64,000 bases of DNA from Agmasoma carcini (nom. nud.) (lineage: Eukaryota > Microsporidia > Thelohaniidae), in contig JAOXFI010000008.1 in the NCBI GenBank assembly GCA_029232285.1, forward strand, positions 62,001 through 126,000, read 5' to 3'. Below, in pieces: positions 47,976 through 58,478 of this stretch. The notes under the pieces were generated by a model. It was not told the origin of the DNA and did no database searches. It saw nothing but the letters and a program-made list of their open reading frames with translations. Each line of letters starts with the position of its first letter. The stretch's first letter is position 1. The position numbers and the translations under genes are program-made.

Positions 47976-50900
47976 ATGATAGTAAAGAATCCATCTAAGA
48001 CATACTTGAAAAGTAACATTAATAAACCTGCAAAAAGGAAACAAATAGTGGATTATCTATTAGCAAATCCCTTACAGAATAGATTATCAATTGATACTTT
48101 CATAGATGATGATATTTTTCATATAATAGAGAAAAAACTAGGGAAACTGGACATACAATTTCATACAAGAGCTGATAGGCTAAAATATATGCTTATGTTG
48201 AACAAAATACCCCTATTTGGTCATTCAAACATGTTCAAACACATGATATACCATAAAAGATATGATATAATTGATGATATATCTCATATGAACCAATCTA
48301 TCAAGGAAAAATTGTATAAATTGATCAAAAATGACAACATTGTATGTCCAGTAGCAGATTTATTGATCCTAGAATCACAGTATTGGAATAGAGATGAAGC
48401 ATCTTCTTATAAGAGTGGACTATCATTAAGTGAAACTATAAAAAAGCTGAAATATGTGCCAAATTGTATGAAAACTTTGTGTTCTACTGATTATGGCTGC
48501 TTTAAGCTACTTCCAAACATAAAAACAGATGTTAAATTTGATAAATCAATCATTCTTAAGTTTCTCACTTCAACATTCATGACTGAGCCCTACAAATTTT
48601 TAGTTCAAGTAAAGGACAACGTAGCAGATAATTATCTCGAAATATTTTTAGAAAATAACATAAAACTCCCACCATCTGATGTGATATTGAATATTGGAAA
48701 ATATCAAATTTTAGATTGTAACTTAAAAAATATTGATAATTTTAAGGAATTGCTTAAGATAAACGAATTTTATGATAGCGTGGTTGATAGTTTTTGTTTC
48801 ATAGGAGAATTTAACTGTCTTAGGCCTGATTATCAATACTTGTTCATGATGGCTAATCTTAACCCTCCAAATATTGTTTCTAGCGATTGTAACTATTCTT
48901 TTATCTATGAATTTTTCAACGGGGGTATGACAAAATATTTTTCTTTATATTTGAAGAAGCATGGTCTATCCTTACCTCTTCGTGTTTGGATATTCAACAA
49001 TATTTATAAACTTAGAGAATGTGATCTATGCTTGACTATGGAATCACTATACAGTGATTCATACGTAAGACCAGGTCAGATAGACTTACAACCAGTAGAT
49101 GATGATTCTTTAAACAAAAAAATGTGGGATGAGGCCGTGAGAAGAGGTTTTAGAGAATTTATTGTTTCTAGCAATCATCCTGTTGATTACAATCTCGTTC
49201 ATTTACTGAATGGTGATTATTCAAATGTAAAAGATGTTGAGCAATACATTCATTCTCACTTCAAGGAAGATTGTGCCGATTTTTTTATAAAAATGGACTA
49301 TGATTTAGTATTCTCTAATTTTATAGATGATGAAGAAGAATTCTTTAAAAATGTTATTTTAGAGAAATCAAAGGCTTCATTTCATCCTAAATTATTAAAA
49401 AATGATGGAAATGATTCAAAAATTGATCATTTTATTAATAATTCATTTGAAAGGGATGAAATACTTGACAATCTTAATCATGTTAAAGACCATCGAATTG
49501 TTCAGTTTTTAAATACTAAAGAACTTTTTGTATACACCCAGCACAATAGAGAATATATTGATCAATTTTTGACATGTATTGAGAAAAACAACAAATTAAC
49601 AGTTATAGATGCTTTTATGCTTAGCTATTTTGATAAGCCAATAATAATTGATAATGTTAGTTCAATCTTGGATGATGAGGCTGAACTGCTCATCAAAGTG
49701 TTCTTGAATTCTTTTATCAATCCAACCTACTCGTGTTATTACTTTGTTGAATATTTTGATTTGATCATAAAATATTTTAAAAACGAAGACTTTGAACTGT
49801 CCTTCTTGGATGAGTTGACATATGATAAAAATGGTGTATTTATTAAGGAATGTGATCTTAACGTAATATCTAACCTTCTTATTCTTATGAATATTTCAAA
49901 AATTGATAAAATATATACAAAATTATATAAAGGCTTTGAACTAGCCAATGAAATGAGAAAATATTCAATTTTTATTCTTTCAAACAAAATTTTGAAAATT
50001 CTTAACTCTGATGATCTTGAACTTAAATTTTTCATACTAAAAAACATGGACACACAAATTATTTCTAAAAATCACATCTCAAAATTTATAAATGCATTTT
50101 CTAGGCTATTAAAAAGTTACAATAAAGATGTTGTAGCATTGGCTTATAAGAAATTGCTAGAGATAAAAATTATAAATGATGAAATAAATCTTAATATGCT
50201 GGTCTGTAGTTACTTATCTGCTTCAGATCAGAGAATTATTCATAACAGTGGCGTTTATTACTTTAATAGCTTTACTGATGGTAATTTTAGTCAATTTTTG
50301 GATGAATTTGAAAATACCGTTTTTAACAATGCCTTGTGCTTTAATTCTCTTAATTTATTACTAAATGTTCTATTTCTTGATATAAACAATGAAAAAGTAT
50401 TGAAAATAGTAAAATTCATACCAAAAATCACATTTGATCTGAATTTGATATCAAATATGGTGTTTGAACACTTTTCTATGAATGTTATATCAAGTGGATT
50501 CAATGTTGATTCTTTTCTTAAGACTTTAGAAGAATATTTAGAGTTTGTTGATGATTTTGATCTTTTAATTAAAAATTTAGGATCAAATCAGCACATAAGT
50601 AAGTTTTTAATAAGGAGCCTTCTTATTAAAAATGATCATAATAAGAATAAGGAGATTCTGATAAAGATAATGAATAGTAGAACTGTTGTTTATGACGATC
50701 CTAGTGAAGATAAAGGTTTAGTTTATCTGCTAGGATATGTATTTGAACTAAAAGAAGCAATTGATTATTTAGATTACTTCCTTCCCACCATACAAAAGCT
50801 ATTTGTTTCTGATTGTTCTGTAGAATTTAAGATTATAGCTAAAAATGCTTATATTGCTATAAATAGATATGTTAACATAGAAGATTATGTTATAAAAAGC

Positions 50901-51911
50901 TGTATATTTGAAAAGAATGTAAGAATATATGGTGTAGAGATATTAGAGAAGAGTCCTTTTGTTTATATTTTAAGTTTTGATGAGAATCCACATGTTTCAA
51001 AAAAGGCTTATGAATATTTTAGATTTATGAATCCAAAGAGGTTCTTAAATGTGAACTATGTTAAGATACTTAAATATTTGGAATATAAAGATCAGCTTTC
51101 TTATAATATTAATTCTATGCTTAGTGATATGGTTAAGAAGTTTGACGAGATTCTTATTGATTTTGCAAAAGAATATCCTTTATTATCAGAAATAATTTAT
51201 ATTAAGTTGGCTCAAAAGGGTAAGGCTATTGATTTAGCACTTGATTATTGTTTAGAATACAAGTCTATTGAATTAGGTAAGATATTGTATGAACCATGTA
51301 AGGAGAGGTTCTTAAATCAGGATTCTTTCTTTTTATTTGAAGAGTGTCCGAATATAACTTATGATTATTATATGAAGTATGGAGATATTAAAATACTTGA
51401 CCATTTGAATGATCATAATAAGCTTAAGGTATTACTTAATGGGGTTGAAGATCATAAATATGAGATTATTGATAGTATATCATTTTCTTTAGAGGTTGAA
51501 CAATATTTATTAAGTCAAAAATATTTGGTTATTTTAAAATATTTATCAAGGGGACCAACCAACTTTGGTAAGCTAGAAGAATTATTTAAGAAAGTCTTTA
51601 ATGAGGCTAAGCAAAAGACATTTGATTTCTTAATATGTGAAGAGAACATAAAATACATAAGAAATGTCAATTTTAGGAACATAATTGATTATGAGAGGTT
51701 GGCTAGACTTCTAGTTAAGCATAAGCTTGTGTCTCGTGTGATTGAAATTTCAGAATTTTATTTTGATTATTCAACTTTAGGTCTTTTATTTTACAATTTT
51801 TTGAGTATTGATAAGAGAAATCATTGTGAGCATGCCTTAAGCGTTATATACAAGAAAAATAGTGATAAAATGGGCTATTTTAAGCAACTTTATGAACAAA
51901 TTAATAAATAA
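47976..51911 (+). CDS. 1311-residue probable alpha-solenoid (HEAT-like) protein
   Basis: A large protein I do not recognise. It is almost wholly alpha-helical by composition, rich in Leu, Ile, Asn, Asp, Lys and Tyr. Helix pairs of about 35-45 residues run through most of its length (for example FKELLKINEFYDSVVDSFCF, AVDKISKFINAFSRLLKSYN-like pairs, and LYEPCKERFLNQDSFFLFEE). There are no membrane spans, Walker motifs or zinc ligands. The start ATG follows AAAAAATTTCCAT. Large helical scaffolds left in reduced genomes include UTP10/UTP20, HEAT-type nucleoporins, cohesin/condensin HEAT subunits and TOR-related proteins; nothing decides between these. Its neighbour after the ABC-like gene is SMC1, so a cohesin-associated HEAT subunit deserves a test, but co-location is weak evidence. 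Confidence 0.7.
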   Translation: MIVKNPSKTYLKSNINKPAKRKQIVDYLLANPLQNRLSIDTFIDDDIFHIIEKKLGKLDIQFHTRADRLKYMLMLNKIPLFGHSNMFKHMIYHKRYDIIDDISHMNQSIKEKLYKLIKNDNIVCPVADLLILESQYWNRDEASSYKSGLSLSETIKKLKYVPNCMKTLCSTDYGCFKLLPNIKTDVKFDKSIILKFLTSTFMTEPYKFLVQVKDNVADNYLEIFLENNIKLPPSDVILNIGKYQILDCNLKNIDNFKELLKINEFYDSVVDSFCFIGEFNCLRPDYQYLFMMANLNPPNIVSSDCNYSFIYEFFNGGMTKYFSLYLKKHGLSLPLRVWIFNNIYKLRECDLCLTMESLYSDSYVRPGQIDLQPVDDDSLNKKMWDEAVRRGFREFIVSSNHPVDYNLVHLLNGDYSNVKDVEQYIHSHFKEDCADFFIKMDYDLVFSNFIDDEEEFFKNVILEKSKASFHPKLLKNDGNDSKIDHFINNSFERDEILDNLNHVKDHRIVQFLNTKELFVYTQHNREYIDQFLTCIEKNNKLTVIDAFMLSYFDKPIIIDNVSSILDDEAELLIKVFLNSFINPTYSCYYFVEYFDLIIKYFKNEDFELSFLDELTYDKNGVFIKECDLNVISNLLILMNISKIDKIYTKLYKGFELANEMRKYSIFILSNKILKILNSDDLELKFFILKNMDTQIISKNHISKFINAFSRLLKSYNKDVVALAYKKLLEIKIINDEINLNMLVCSYLSASDQRIIHNSGVYYFNSFTDGNFSQFLDEFENTVFNNALCFNSLNLLLNVLFLDINNEKVLKIVKFIPKITFDLNLISNMVFEHFSMNVISSGFNVDSFLKTLEEYLEFVDDFDLLIKNLGSNQHISKFLIRSLLIKNDHNKNKEILIKIMNSRTVVYDDPSEDKGLVYLLGYVFELKEAIDYLDYFLPTIQKLFVSDCSVEFKIIAKNAYIAINRYVNIEDYVIKSCIFEKNVRIYGVEILEKSPFVYILSFDENPHVSKKAYEYFRFMNPKRFLNVNYVKILKYLEYKDQLSYNINSMLSDMVKKFDEILIDFAKEYPLLSEIIYIKLAQKGKAIDLALDYCLEYKSIELGKILYEPCKERFLNQDSFFLFEECPNITYDYYMKYGDIKILDHLNDHNKLKVLLNGVEDHKYEIIDSISFSLEVEQYLLSQKYLVILKYLSRGPTNFGKLEELFKKVFNEAKQKTFDFLICEENIKYIRNVNFRNIIDYERLARLLVKHKLVSRVIEISEFYFDYSTLGLLFYNFLSIDKRNHCEHALSVIYKKNSDKMGYFKQLYEQINK

Positions 51912-51987
51912 ATATAATTTATTGATATAAGAATAATATAAGATTATTAGTATATATAAGAATAATATAATAATATGGTGTTTTTTC

Positions 51988-52114
51988 TATCGAATTGCAA
52001 ATTTTATACATCATTCGGTAAATATATTTTTCATTATTTTGTATCTATTTGTATACTTCTATACCAAATAATAGAAAATTATACGTAGATATGAATTATT
52101 TACAATTGGATGTA
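51988..52114. mobile_element. ~130-bp MITE-like element, copy D
   Basis: TATCGAATTGCAAATTTTAT on the left and GTAGATATGAATTATTTACA then ATTGGATGTA on the right are inverted and related to copies A-C. It sits between the convergent solenoid and ABC-like genes. Confidence 0.45.
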
Positions 52115-52163
52115 GAAACGTTATATAAATATAAGAATATAAACAAAACAGCTTACAAATATT

Positions 52164-53804
52164 TTATATCTTCGAATGTCTATAACAACACATAGCAAAT
52201 AGAAACACAACCAACAATATCGTTCTAAAAATCTTTCCAATATTATCAACATAGAAAAACTTTTCATCACCATCAACCTCAAATATAGGACACAAATAAT
52301 TAGCTATTTCAACAATACTTTTCGCCGTCTTAGTTGCCCTCAATTCTTTATTATAAAATCTAATCGTACAAAGGCTTGCCATCAAAGAATCTCTAATTTT
52401 AGTATTAAAAATAGAAAGCAACATAAAATTTTGAATAAAAGCAAACAGCAACTCTCTCAATACAAATCCTGTATTAATAAGAATCATCATCATTGAAAAT
52501 ATCGATAAAAACGATATGAAAGAATGAATAGAGCTCGAAATCACAAAAGTTCCAGGTGTTAACACAACACAAACATAATATCTTAATATTTGAATATCAT
52601 TACCAGTACCAAATGACTTGTTATAAAACACAATAATTGATATCAACGTTGCCACAACCTTATTAATAAATCTGGATGATTCCGAACACAGCAAAGCCCT
52701 GTACAAATCATAATAACCCCCTTTAACGCCAACAGAACAGATCAAATTAAAAATAAATGGAAGAAAATCTTCTCCAAATATAAAAAGATTGATTGAAGGA
52801 ACAACCATGACCTGTTGAATCAATTCATCACACTTTAATATAAAATTTTTAAATCTTGGCAAGAAAATTAGCGATAAGAAACATTTAAGTAGAAAAACGT
52901 TCGCTTCAAGTATTTTTTGCTTAGAAGCTGAATTACGATACCTACAAATAGACAATTTATAAGCACGTCTGAACAAAACAGAGTAAATATCCTTTTCAAA
53001 GAATCGTTCTCTAAAGCCAACAGCTCGTCTTTTTATTTTTAGAAGATTTTGACAATTATAAATCTTAAATCTTTCGGTATGATCAAAGAATATCCGATTT
53101 TTCTTGATCATGTTCAACTTTTTTTGGGTATGATTGATATTATTTACATAAATTGATAATTGTTCTCTCCTCCAGTACTCTTTACACTCCGCTTCACTGC
53201 CGTATGACAAGACCATGTTCTTATAAAGAACTATCATGCTATCAAAGCTTGGATTATACTTTGATTCGAGTAATATAACTGTTTCTTCGACCAGTGGATG
53301 GTATCTTATGAAATTTATGAGATAATCAAGATTTTTTTTAGGAAGGTTAAAGTCACTGATAAAAATGAATGGAGCACCTTCAACAATGCCACAAAGTAGC
53401 TGCAAGAGGAGTGCCTCTTCATAATTAAGATCTTGAATCCGTTCATTGATGAAAGTAAATAAAGGATTATCAAAAATCTCTCTTGCTCTATTTTTATCAA
53501 TAATTTCAAGTGTACTTTTTACTGTCCAGCTTCTTTCAAATAGTACAAATTGGGGAAGAAGATAAATAAAATCATTTGGAAGGACGCGTTTTCCATCATA
53601 ATAAATATCGCCGGTTACGCTTATGTCTCTGGTGCTGTCCATAGAACCTTTGAAAAAAAAATCTCTAAGATAAAACAATGATGTGTTAAAAGGATTAGCG
53701 TTTAGGCAGCAAACACCTTTTATTTTGAATGATATGTTTGTTACTGGTGGTTCATCCTTATTTACGAATGTCAAGTTCTCGAAACGAATTTCCTTTTCCT
53801 TCAT
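52164..53804 (-). CDS. ABCG-like half-transporter with degenerate ATPase domain
   Basis: A 546-residue protein in the order nucleotide-binding domain then membrane domain, as in ABCG/White half-transporters. NBD landmarks can be aligned but not their catalytic residues. The Walker A place reads NANPFNTS (35-42), without Gly or Lys. The Q-loop is kept (LLPQFVLFERSWTVKSTL, Gln85). The signature place reads LNYEEALLLQ (126-135) instead of LSGGQ-type, Walker B FIFISDFNL (147-154) has Asp but Phe for the catalytic Glu, and the switch His is Ser (about 181). About six membrane helices follow between 310 and 545. Residues 215-290 are a basic linker. The frame is intact over 546 codons, so it is not simply decaying. 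A role as a non-hydrolysing partner or receptor is an inference. Confidence 0.75.
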   Translation of the reverse strand: MKEKEIRFENLTFVNKDEPPVTNISFKIKGVCCLNANPFNTSLFYLRDFFFKGSMDSTRDISVTGDIYYDGKRVLPNDFIYLLPQFVLFERSWTVKSTLEIIDKNRAREIFDNPLFTFINERIQDLNYEEALLLQLLCGIVEGAPFIFISDFNLPKKNLDYLINFIRYHPLVEETVILLESKYNPSFDSMIVLYKNMVLSYGSEAECKEYWRREQLSIYVNNINHTQKKLNMIKKNRIFFDHTERFKIYNCQNLLKIKRRAVGFRERFFEKDIYSVLFRRAYKLSICRYRNSASKQKILEANVFLLKCFLSLIFLPRFKNFILKCDELIQQVMVVPSINLFIFGEDFLPFIFNLICSVGVKGGYYDLYRALLCSESSRFINKVVATLISIIVFYNKSFGTGNDIQILRYYVCVVLTPGTFVISSSIHSFISFLSIFSMMMILINTGFVLRELLFAFIQNFMLLSIFNTKIRDSLMASLCTIRFYNKELRATKTAKSIVEIANYLCPIFEVDGDEKFFYVDNIGKIFRTILLVVFLFAMCCYRHSKI

Positions 53805-53956
53805 GGATAATAAATTTGAAAAAAATTTAAAATGAATAAATTTTTAATTTTTTCATTTTATTTATTAATTTTAGCATTCAAAGGCTGGTAAAATGTCACT
53901 TAAAGTGGACCAAAATATATTTTTATATCTTTGTCTTATGTGTGACAGACGAATAT

Positions 53957-54037
53957 GAATCATTTTGAAATATATTGAATCATTTTGAAATATCTTAAAT
54001 CATTTTGAGACATTTTGAATCACTTTAGACTTATTTT
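53957..54037. repeat. Degenerate GAATCATTTTGAAATAT repeat
   Basis: Four to five copies of GAATCATTTTGAAATAT or AAATCATTTTGAGACAT in the divergent gap between the ABC-like gene and SMC1. The rest of the gap is AT-rich. Confidence 0.7.
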
Positions 54038-54335
54038 AAATTATTAATATTCTTGATTAAGATGATATTTATTCAATGATAAGTGATATATCATATTAAA
54101 TAACTATATTTAAGATCAACACTGTTCTTCTTATATAAAATACTCTTATAATAATTATATTATAGTCCTTAGATCATTATAATATTTAACTTATATGTAA
54201 ATTATTATATCAAACTCTAATACAATATAAAATTAATAATTAAAGCCATATTATCTAAAATTATATCTCATAATATTAAAATTTTAATTTTAAACTTATT
54301 TTATTTATAAAAAATAATAATTGTAAAAATTTTCC

Positions 54336-57300
54336 ATGGATTTAAATTCATTGGAGATAAAGAATTTCAAAAGCTATGAAGGAGTCTATCTTATCGAACC
54401 ATTTGAAAGATTCACTTCCATTATAGGCCCTAATGGCTCTGGAAAGAGTAACATTCTAGATGCAATAGGATTTTGCTTAAATATGGATCTAAAACAGCTA
54501 AGATCATCCAATGTTCAATCACTTATCAATGAAAAGGCGTCTGAGGCTAGCGTAAGACTAACATTGTGCGGTCAATCATTTAAAAAGATAATTACCAATA
54601 ACCACCGTGTATCTTACCATATAAATGATGAAAAGACCACAAAGGATCTATATAATCAGCATCTACGTAATATCAACATATTTTCTAATATTCAAAATTA
54701 TTGTATTTTACAGGGCGAAATAATAAAACCAGAAATAAATTTGGTAAATATGATTGAAACCATAAGTGGCAGCATTGATAAAAAACATGAATATGAAAGA
54801 CTGGAATATGAAACAATCGATGCAAGTAAAGATCTACAGCAAAAATTTGCATTAAAAAAGGAATCTATGAATTTATTGAAGGAAATAAAATTTGAAAAGG
54901 AACAAGAAAAAAACTTTAAAAAATGCTTAAAAGAAAAGGAATCACTAGAAAATGAAATTACCATAAAAGAAATTAAACAAAAAACAGAATTGGTCAAGTT
55001 TTATGAGAAAAATAGAAGCGAGGAAGAAAGAAAAAAAGTAAACATGAGTGATTCTTTTAGTAACGAGCAAAATATCAACATTAAATATCAAAAGGAAGCC
55101 TTGGAACTACAAAAAAGATTTTTTGAAATGGAAAATTCTCTTCAAGGGGAATCGAAACCAGCCAAAGACGTTTTTGTAGAAGCTGAAATAGAACGACTTA
55201 GTAAAATTATCAAACCAAAATTTGAATTTAATAATTTGACAAATTTTAAGGATGAATGTGAATTGTATAATCTTGATATAAATGAATTGGACAAGGCTCC
55301 TAATCAATCATTCAAAGGACAATCAATCGTTGATTCTATCTTGGAGGAGAAAGAGAAAGTATTTAAGGCGAGGGTTGAAGATCAAGAAAGAGAATTAAAT
55401 ATACTCACTCTTATGAACTACAATGACATTTCAAAAAGAGAAACATTCGAAAACAACATTAAAAATACACAGAGCAAGATTCGAACTCTAGAAAAACTTA
55501 ATCAACAGAAAAAAAGTGCAAATGAATCCAAACAAAATTTTATTAAACAGAACGAAATTAAAATTCAGAATTTAAAAAAGCAAATACCTGAGGATTTCTC
55601 ACGGTTAGTTAAGAAAGAAGAGGAACTAAATAAAACAGTAAACAAGTTAACATGTGAAATTCTCCTTTTAAAGGCTAAAAAGAAGGATAAAACTAATAAA
55701 ATTGCTATGAAATCACTGGTAGAAAATCTAAAAATGATTAAAAGTGGTGTATATGGCTTAATATGTGATATACTAAAGCCTATTCAAGATAAATATAACC
55801 TAAGTTTAAGTATGTTAATGTCTGATGTTGTTGTTGTGGAGAATGAGAGTGTGGCTGTAGATTGTATAAGGTACATTAAAGAAAAAAAATCTGGTAAAAT
55901 GACATTTCTTTGTATAAGTATGATTGATGATTACAGTGTTCAAGAAAATTTGACAGTTGATGATAGCGTTAAGATGGCCATTGATTGTTGTAAGTATTGT
56001 GATATTTCTGATGAGAAAGGGGAGAAGCTTAAGAGGTTTGTTCTTAAAAACTCTTTAATAGTTGAAAATCAAAGTATTGCTAAAGAGCTTTTGTATATTA
56101 AAAATTATAAAGGAAAGGTTGTGACCAAGTGTGGTATTTTATATCATCCTAATGGTTTAATATTTAGCTCTAATACTGATAAATTTTCAGATGCTAAGTT
56201 TGATGAATTGATTTCTAAGAGGAATCAAATAGTAATTGATCATAAGAAAATAAAAGAGAAAATATCGTTACATTCTAAAATAATAGAAATCAATAATGAG
56301 ATAAATAAATTGACCAAGTCCAACACTGATGTTGATTTTGAGAAGATAGAAACGGATCAATTGAACGAATTATATAAAAAAATGGAAGGGTTAGAAATTG
56401 GATCAAGAAATTTGAACGAAAATGGTGAATTTTACAATAAAAAGAAGAAAATTGTTGAATTTATTGAAGGAGAAAAATACAAAATTTATGGTGATTTTTT
56501 TGATAAAATTGGTGTAACAAGCTTAGTTGAATATCATGAAAAAAGGAATGAAAATATAAAAATTGATGATGCTCAAAAATCATGTGATATTTTATTAAGT
56601 ACTTACGATGTTGATGATAATAAGGAAAATACAATTGGGAACAAACCAGAGGTGACAGCAAAGGATGTTGAGGCTGTTTCTAGGCTTTTAGATGAGGCAA
56701 AATCAAAATTTAGAAAATCAAATATTGCTTTATCAAACTTAAAAGAAAAACGAGATGAGATCAATAGAAATATCATAAAGAATGAGTATAGCAAGTCTAA
56801 AATAGTTGAAGACATCAGAGAATTGGAAAAATTTGCAGAACCTGTTGAAAAGATATCATCAAAGCCTATAGAAGTGCTTAAAAAGGAATTATTTGATGTT
56901 GAAAAGAAGATTTCTGGTTTTAATTTAACGTTTAAGTCATCGAGTAGGGGTGTAAAAGATGATTTTCTTAGATTAACAGAAGATTTTGATATTGCTAAAG
57001 AAAAGGCAGCAGATGTTAGGGCTCGTTTCAACAAGGCTAGAGATGAAAGGTTGAGATTGTTTAATGCATGTTTTGAAAAGATATCTTCAGAGGTGAGTTC
57101 TATATATAAAAAGCTTACTGATGAGGATGGTAATGCATATGTTGTATATGAAGGTAATCCTTTTGATTCTATGAGATATTATTTGATGCCACCTGGTAAG
57201 GCGTATACGGAGTTTAAGAATTTAAGTGGGGGTGAAAGATCAATAGCGTTGCTTTCTTTTATTTTAGCACTTAATACTTTCAAGCCTGCACCGTTTTATA

Positions 57301-57494
57301 TTATGGATGAGGTAGATTCTGCGTTAGATAAGCATAATGTGAGTAAGTTGGGAGATTTTCTTGAGGGTTCATCATTGCAATTTGTGGTGATTAGTTTAAA
57401 GAGGCAGTTGTTCCAATGTTCAGATGCGTTGATTGGAGTTTATAAGTGTCCAAAAGACTTGAAGAGTAAGATTTTGACGTATAAATTAAATTGA
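54336..57494 (+). CDS. SMC1: Cohesin subunit SMC1
   Basis: A 1052-residue SMC ATPase that holds sister chromatids together with SMC3 and the kleisin. The head N-part has LEIKNFKSYEGVYLIEPFER and Walker A GPNGSGKSN (31-39). Long coiled coils (about 150-460 and 640-900) flank a hinge near 465-600 (SGVYGLICDILKPIQDKYNL). The C-part has signature LSGGERS (near 963) and Walker B FYIMDEVDSALD (near 988), followed by VVISLKRQLFQCSDALIGVY. That last block, with Ile-Ser-Leu-Lys and Leu-Ile-Gly-Val-Tyr, is specific to SMC1 against SMC2/3/4. Typical SMC1 has about 1220 residues, so the arms are shortened by about 150. The ATG follows GTAAAAATTTTCC. Confidence 0.93.
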   Translation: MDLNSLEIKNFKSYEGVYLIEPFERFTSIIGPNGSGKSNILDAIGFCLNMDLKQLRSSNVQSLINEKASEASVRLTLCGQSFKKIITNNHRVSYHINDEKTTKDLYNQHLRNINIFSNIQNYCILQGEIIKPEINLVNMIETISGSIDKKHEYERLEYETIDASKDLQQKFALKKESMNLLKEIKFEKEQEKNFKKCLKEKESLENEITIKEIKQKTELVKFYEKNRSEEERKKVNMSDSFSNEQNINIKYQKEALELQKRFFEMENSLQGESKPAKDVFVEAEIERLSKIIKPKFEFNNLTNFKDECELYNLDINELDKAPNQSFKGQSIVDSILEEKEKVFKARVEDQERELNILTLMNYNDISKRETFENNIKNTQSKIRTLEKLNQQKKSANESKQNFIKQNEIKIQNLKKQIPEDFSRLVKKEEELNKTVNKLTCEILLLKAKKKDKTNKIAMKSLVENLKMIKSGVYGLICDILKPIQDKYNLSLSMLMSDVVVVENESVAVDCIRYIKEKKSGKMTFLCISMIDDYSVQENLTVDDSVKMAIDCCKYCDISDEKGEKLKRFVLKNSLIVENQSIAKELLYIKNYKGKVVTKCGILYHPNGLIFSSNTDKFSDAKFDELISKRNQIVIDHKKIKEKISLHSKIIEINNEINKLTKSNTDVDFEKIETDQLNELYKKMEGLEIGSRNLNENGEFYNKKKKIVEFIEGEKYKIYGDFFDKIGVTSLVEYHEKRNENIKIDDAQKSCDILLSTYDVDDNKENTIGNKPEVTAKDVEAVSRLLDEAKSKFRKSNIALSNLKEKRDEINRNIIKNEYSKSKIVEDIRELEKFAEPVEKISSKPIEVLKKELFDVEKKISGFNLTFKSSSRGVKDDFLRLTEDFDIAKEKAADVRARFNKARDERLRLFNACFEKISSEVSSIYKKLTDEDGNAYVVYEGNPFDSMRYYLMPPGKAYTEFKNLSGGERSIALLSFILALNTFKPAPFYIMDEVDSALDKHNVSKLGDFLEGSSLQFVVISLKRQLFQCSDALIGVYKCPKDLKSKILTYKLN

Positions 57495-57810
57495 ATGTTT
57501 AAAATTTAAATATTAAGATAACAGAAGATGTAAATAAATTATATTTTGGATGTATGGAAGGAAGTGAATAACTATAGATTATAGATCAAAGATTAAAGAT
57601 TTAAGATCGATTTTTATAAATATACCAAAGACAGACATATGATAAAGATAAGAACACATTCCTTTTTAATAAATAAAAATATAACTGTTGTAGTCTGTGT
57701 TTGATGGAAATCTGATATTATATCATAAATATCATGACTGATATATTTTAATTAGTTAAAATATCTTTGACAGGTTTGAAACTATATAAGCAGTTTAACC
57801 CTTACAGAAA

Positions 57811-57960
57811 ATGGTCAGCGAGCAGACAAATAGGATAAATAAACACTTTGAACCTACTTACAACAATAACAAGGATAAAGATAGTGAAAATTGCTTTGAA
57901 GTGTTGGAGAATATAAATAAGTATAAGTCAATTATGAAAAGAATTTTACGCCACATGTAA
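57811..57960 (+). CDS. Possible 49-residue small protein
   Basis: An ATG-to-stop frame of 49 codons (MVSEQTNRINKHFEPTYNNN to the end LRHM), hydrophilic, with no recognised domain and no A/T plus CC start motif. It lies in an otherwise empty gap after SMC1. It may be a chance frame or a piece of a broken gene belonging to the GC-richer island downstream. Confidence 0.2.
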   Translation: MVSEQTNRINKHFEPTYNNNKDKDSENCFEVLENINKYKSIMKRILRHM

Positions 57961-58478
57961 TAATAATATTTAATATGCCTAATTCTCGGAAAGGCAGATA
58001 TGAACATAAAATTATTAATATTTTTGTTAACTGTCATGTCACAGACAATCTATTGATTGTATTTGGTCTTAGCCTAAGAAAGTTTTGTTAAAAATTATTA
58101 CTTATTTAAAAATGATTACTTAAAAACAATGTCACCATCTATAAAGGCATGATGTTCTGCCTTTGTTTCAATTTTATCAAATGTGTATGATTTGTATCAA
58201 CCAATATTATTTTCTTTGGATTTACTGAACAATAGAAACTTTAAGGGGTCTCTTTTTCTTATATTTTATAATTGAAGTGTTCCAATTTTGGAACAATAAC
58301 TCATCAATCCTTTATCTAATTATTATATAGCCTATTCTTATTAAGCCATATTCTTACTTAGTCATATTCTTATATAGTCTTAATCTTCAAAATATAAGAA
58401 AAGTTTCTAATAACTAATATTCTATAATTTATATATTTTACAAATAAACGTAGATAATGTATTTCACATTATCACAGA

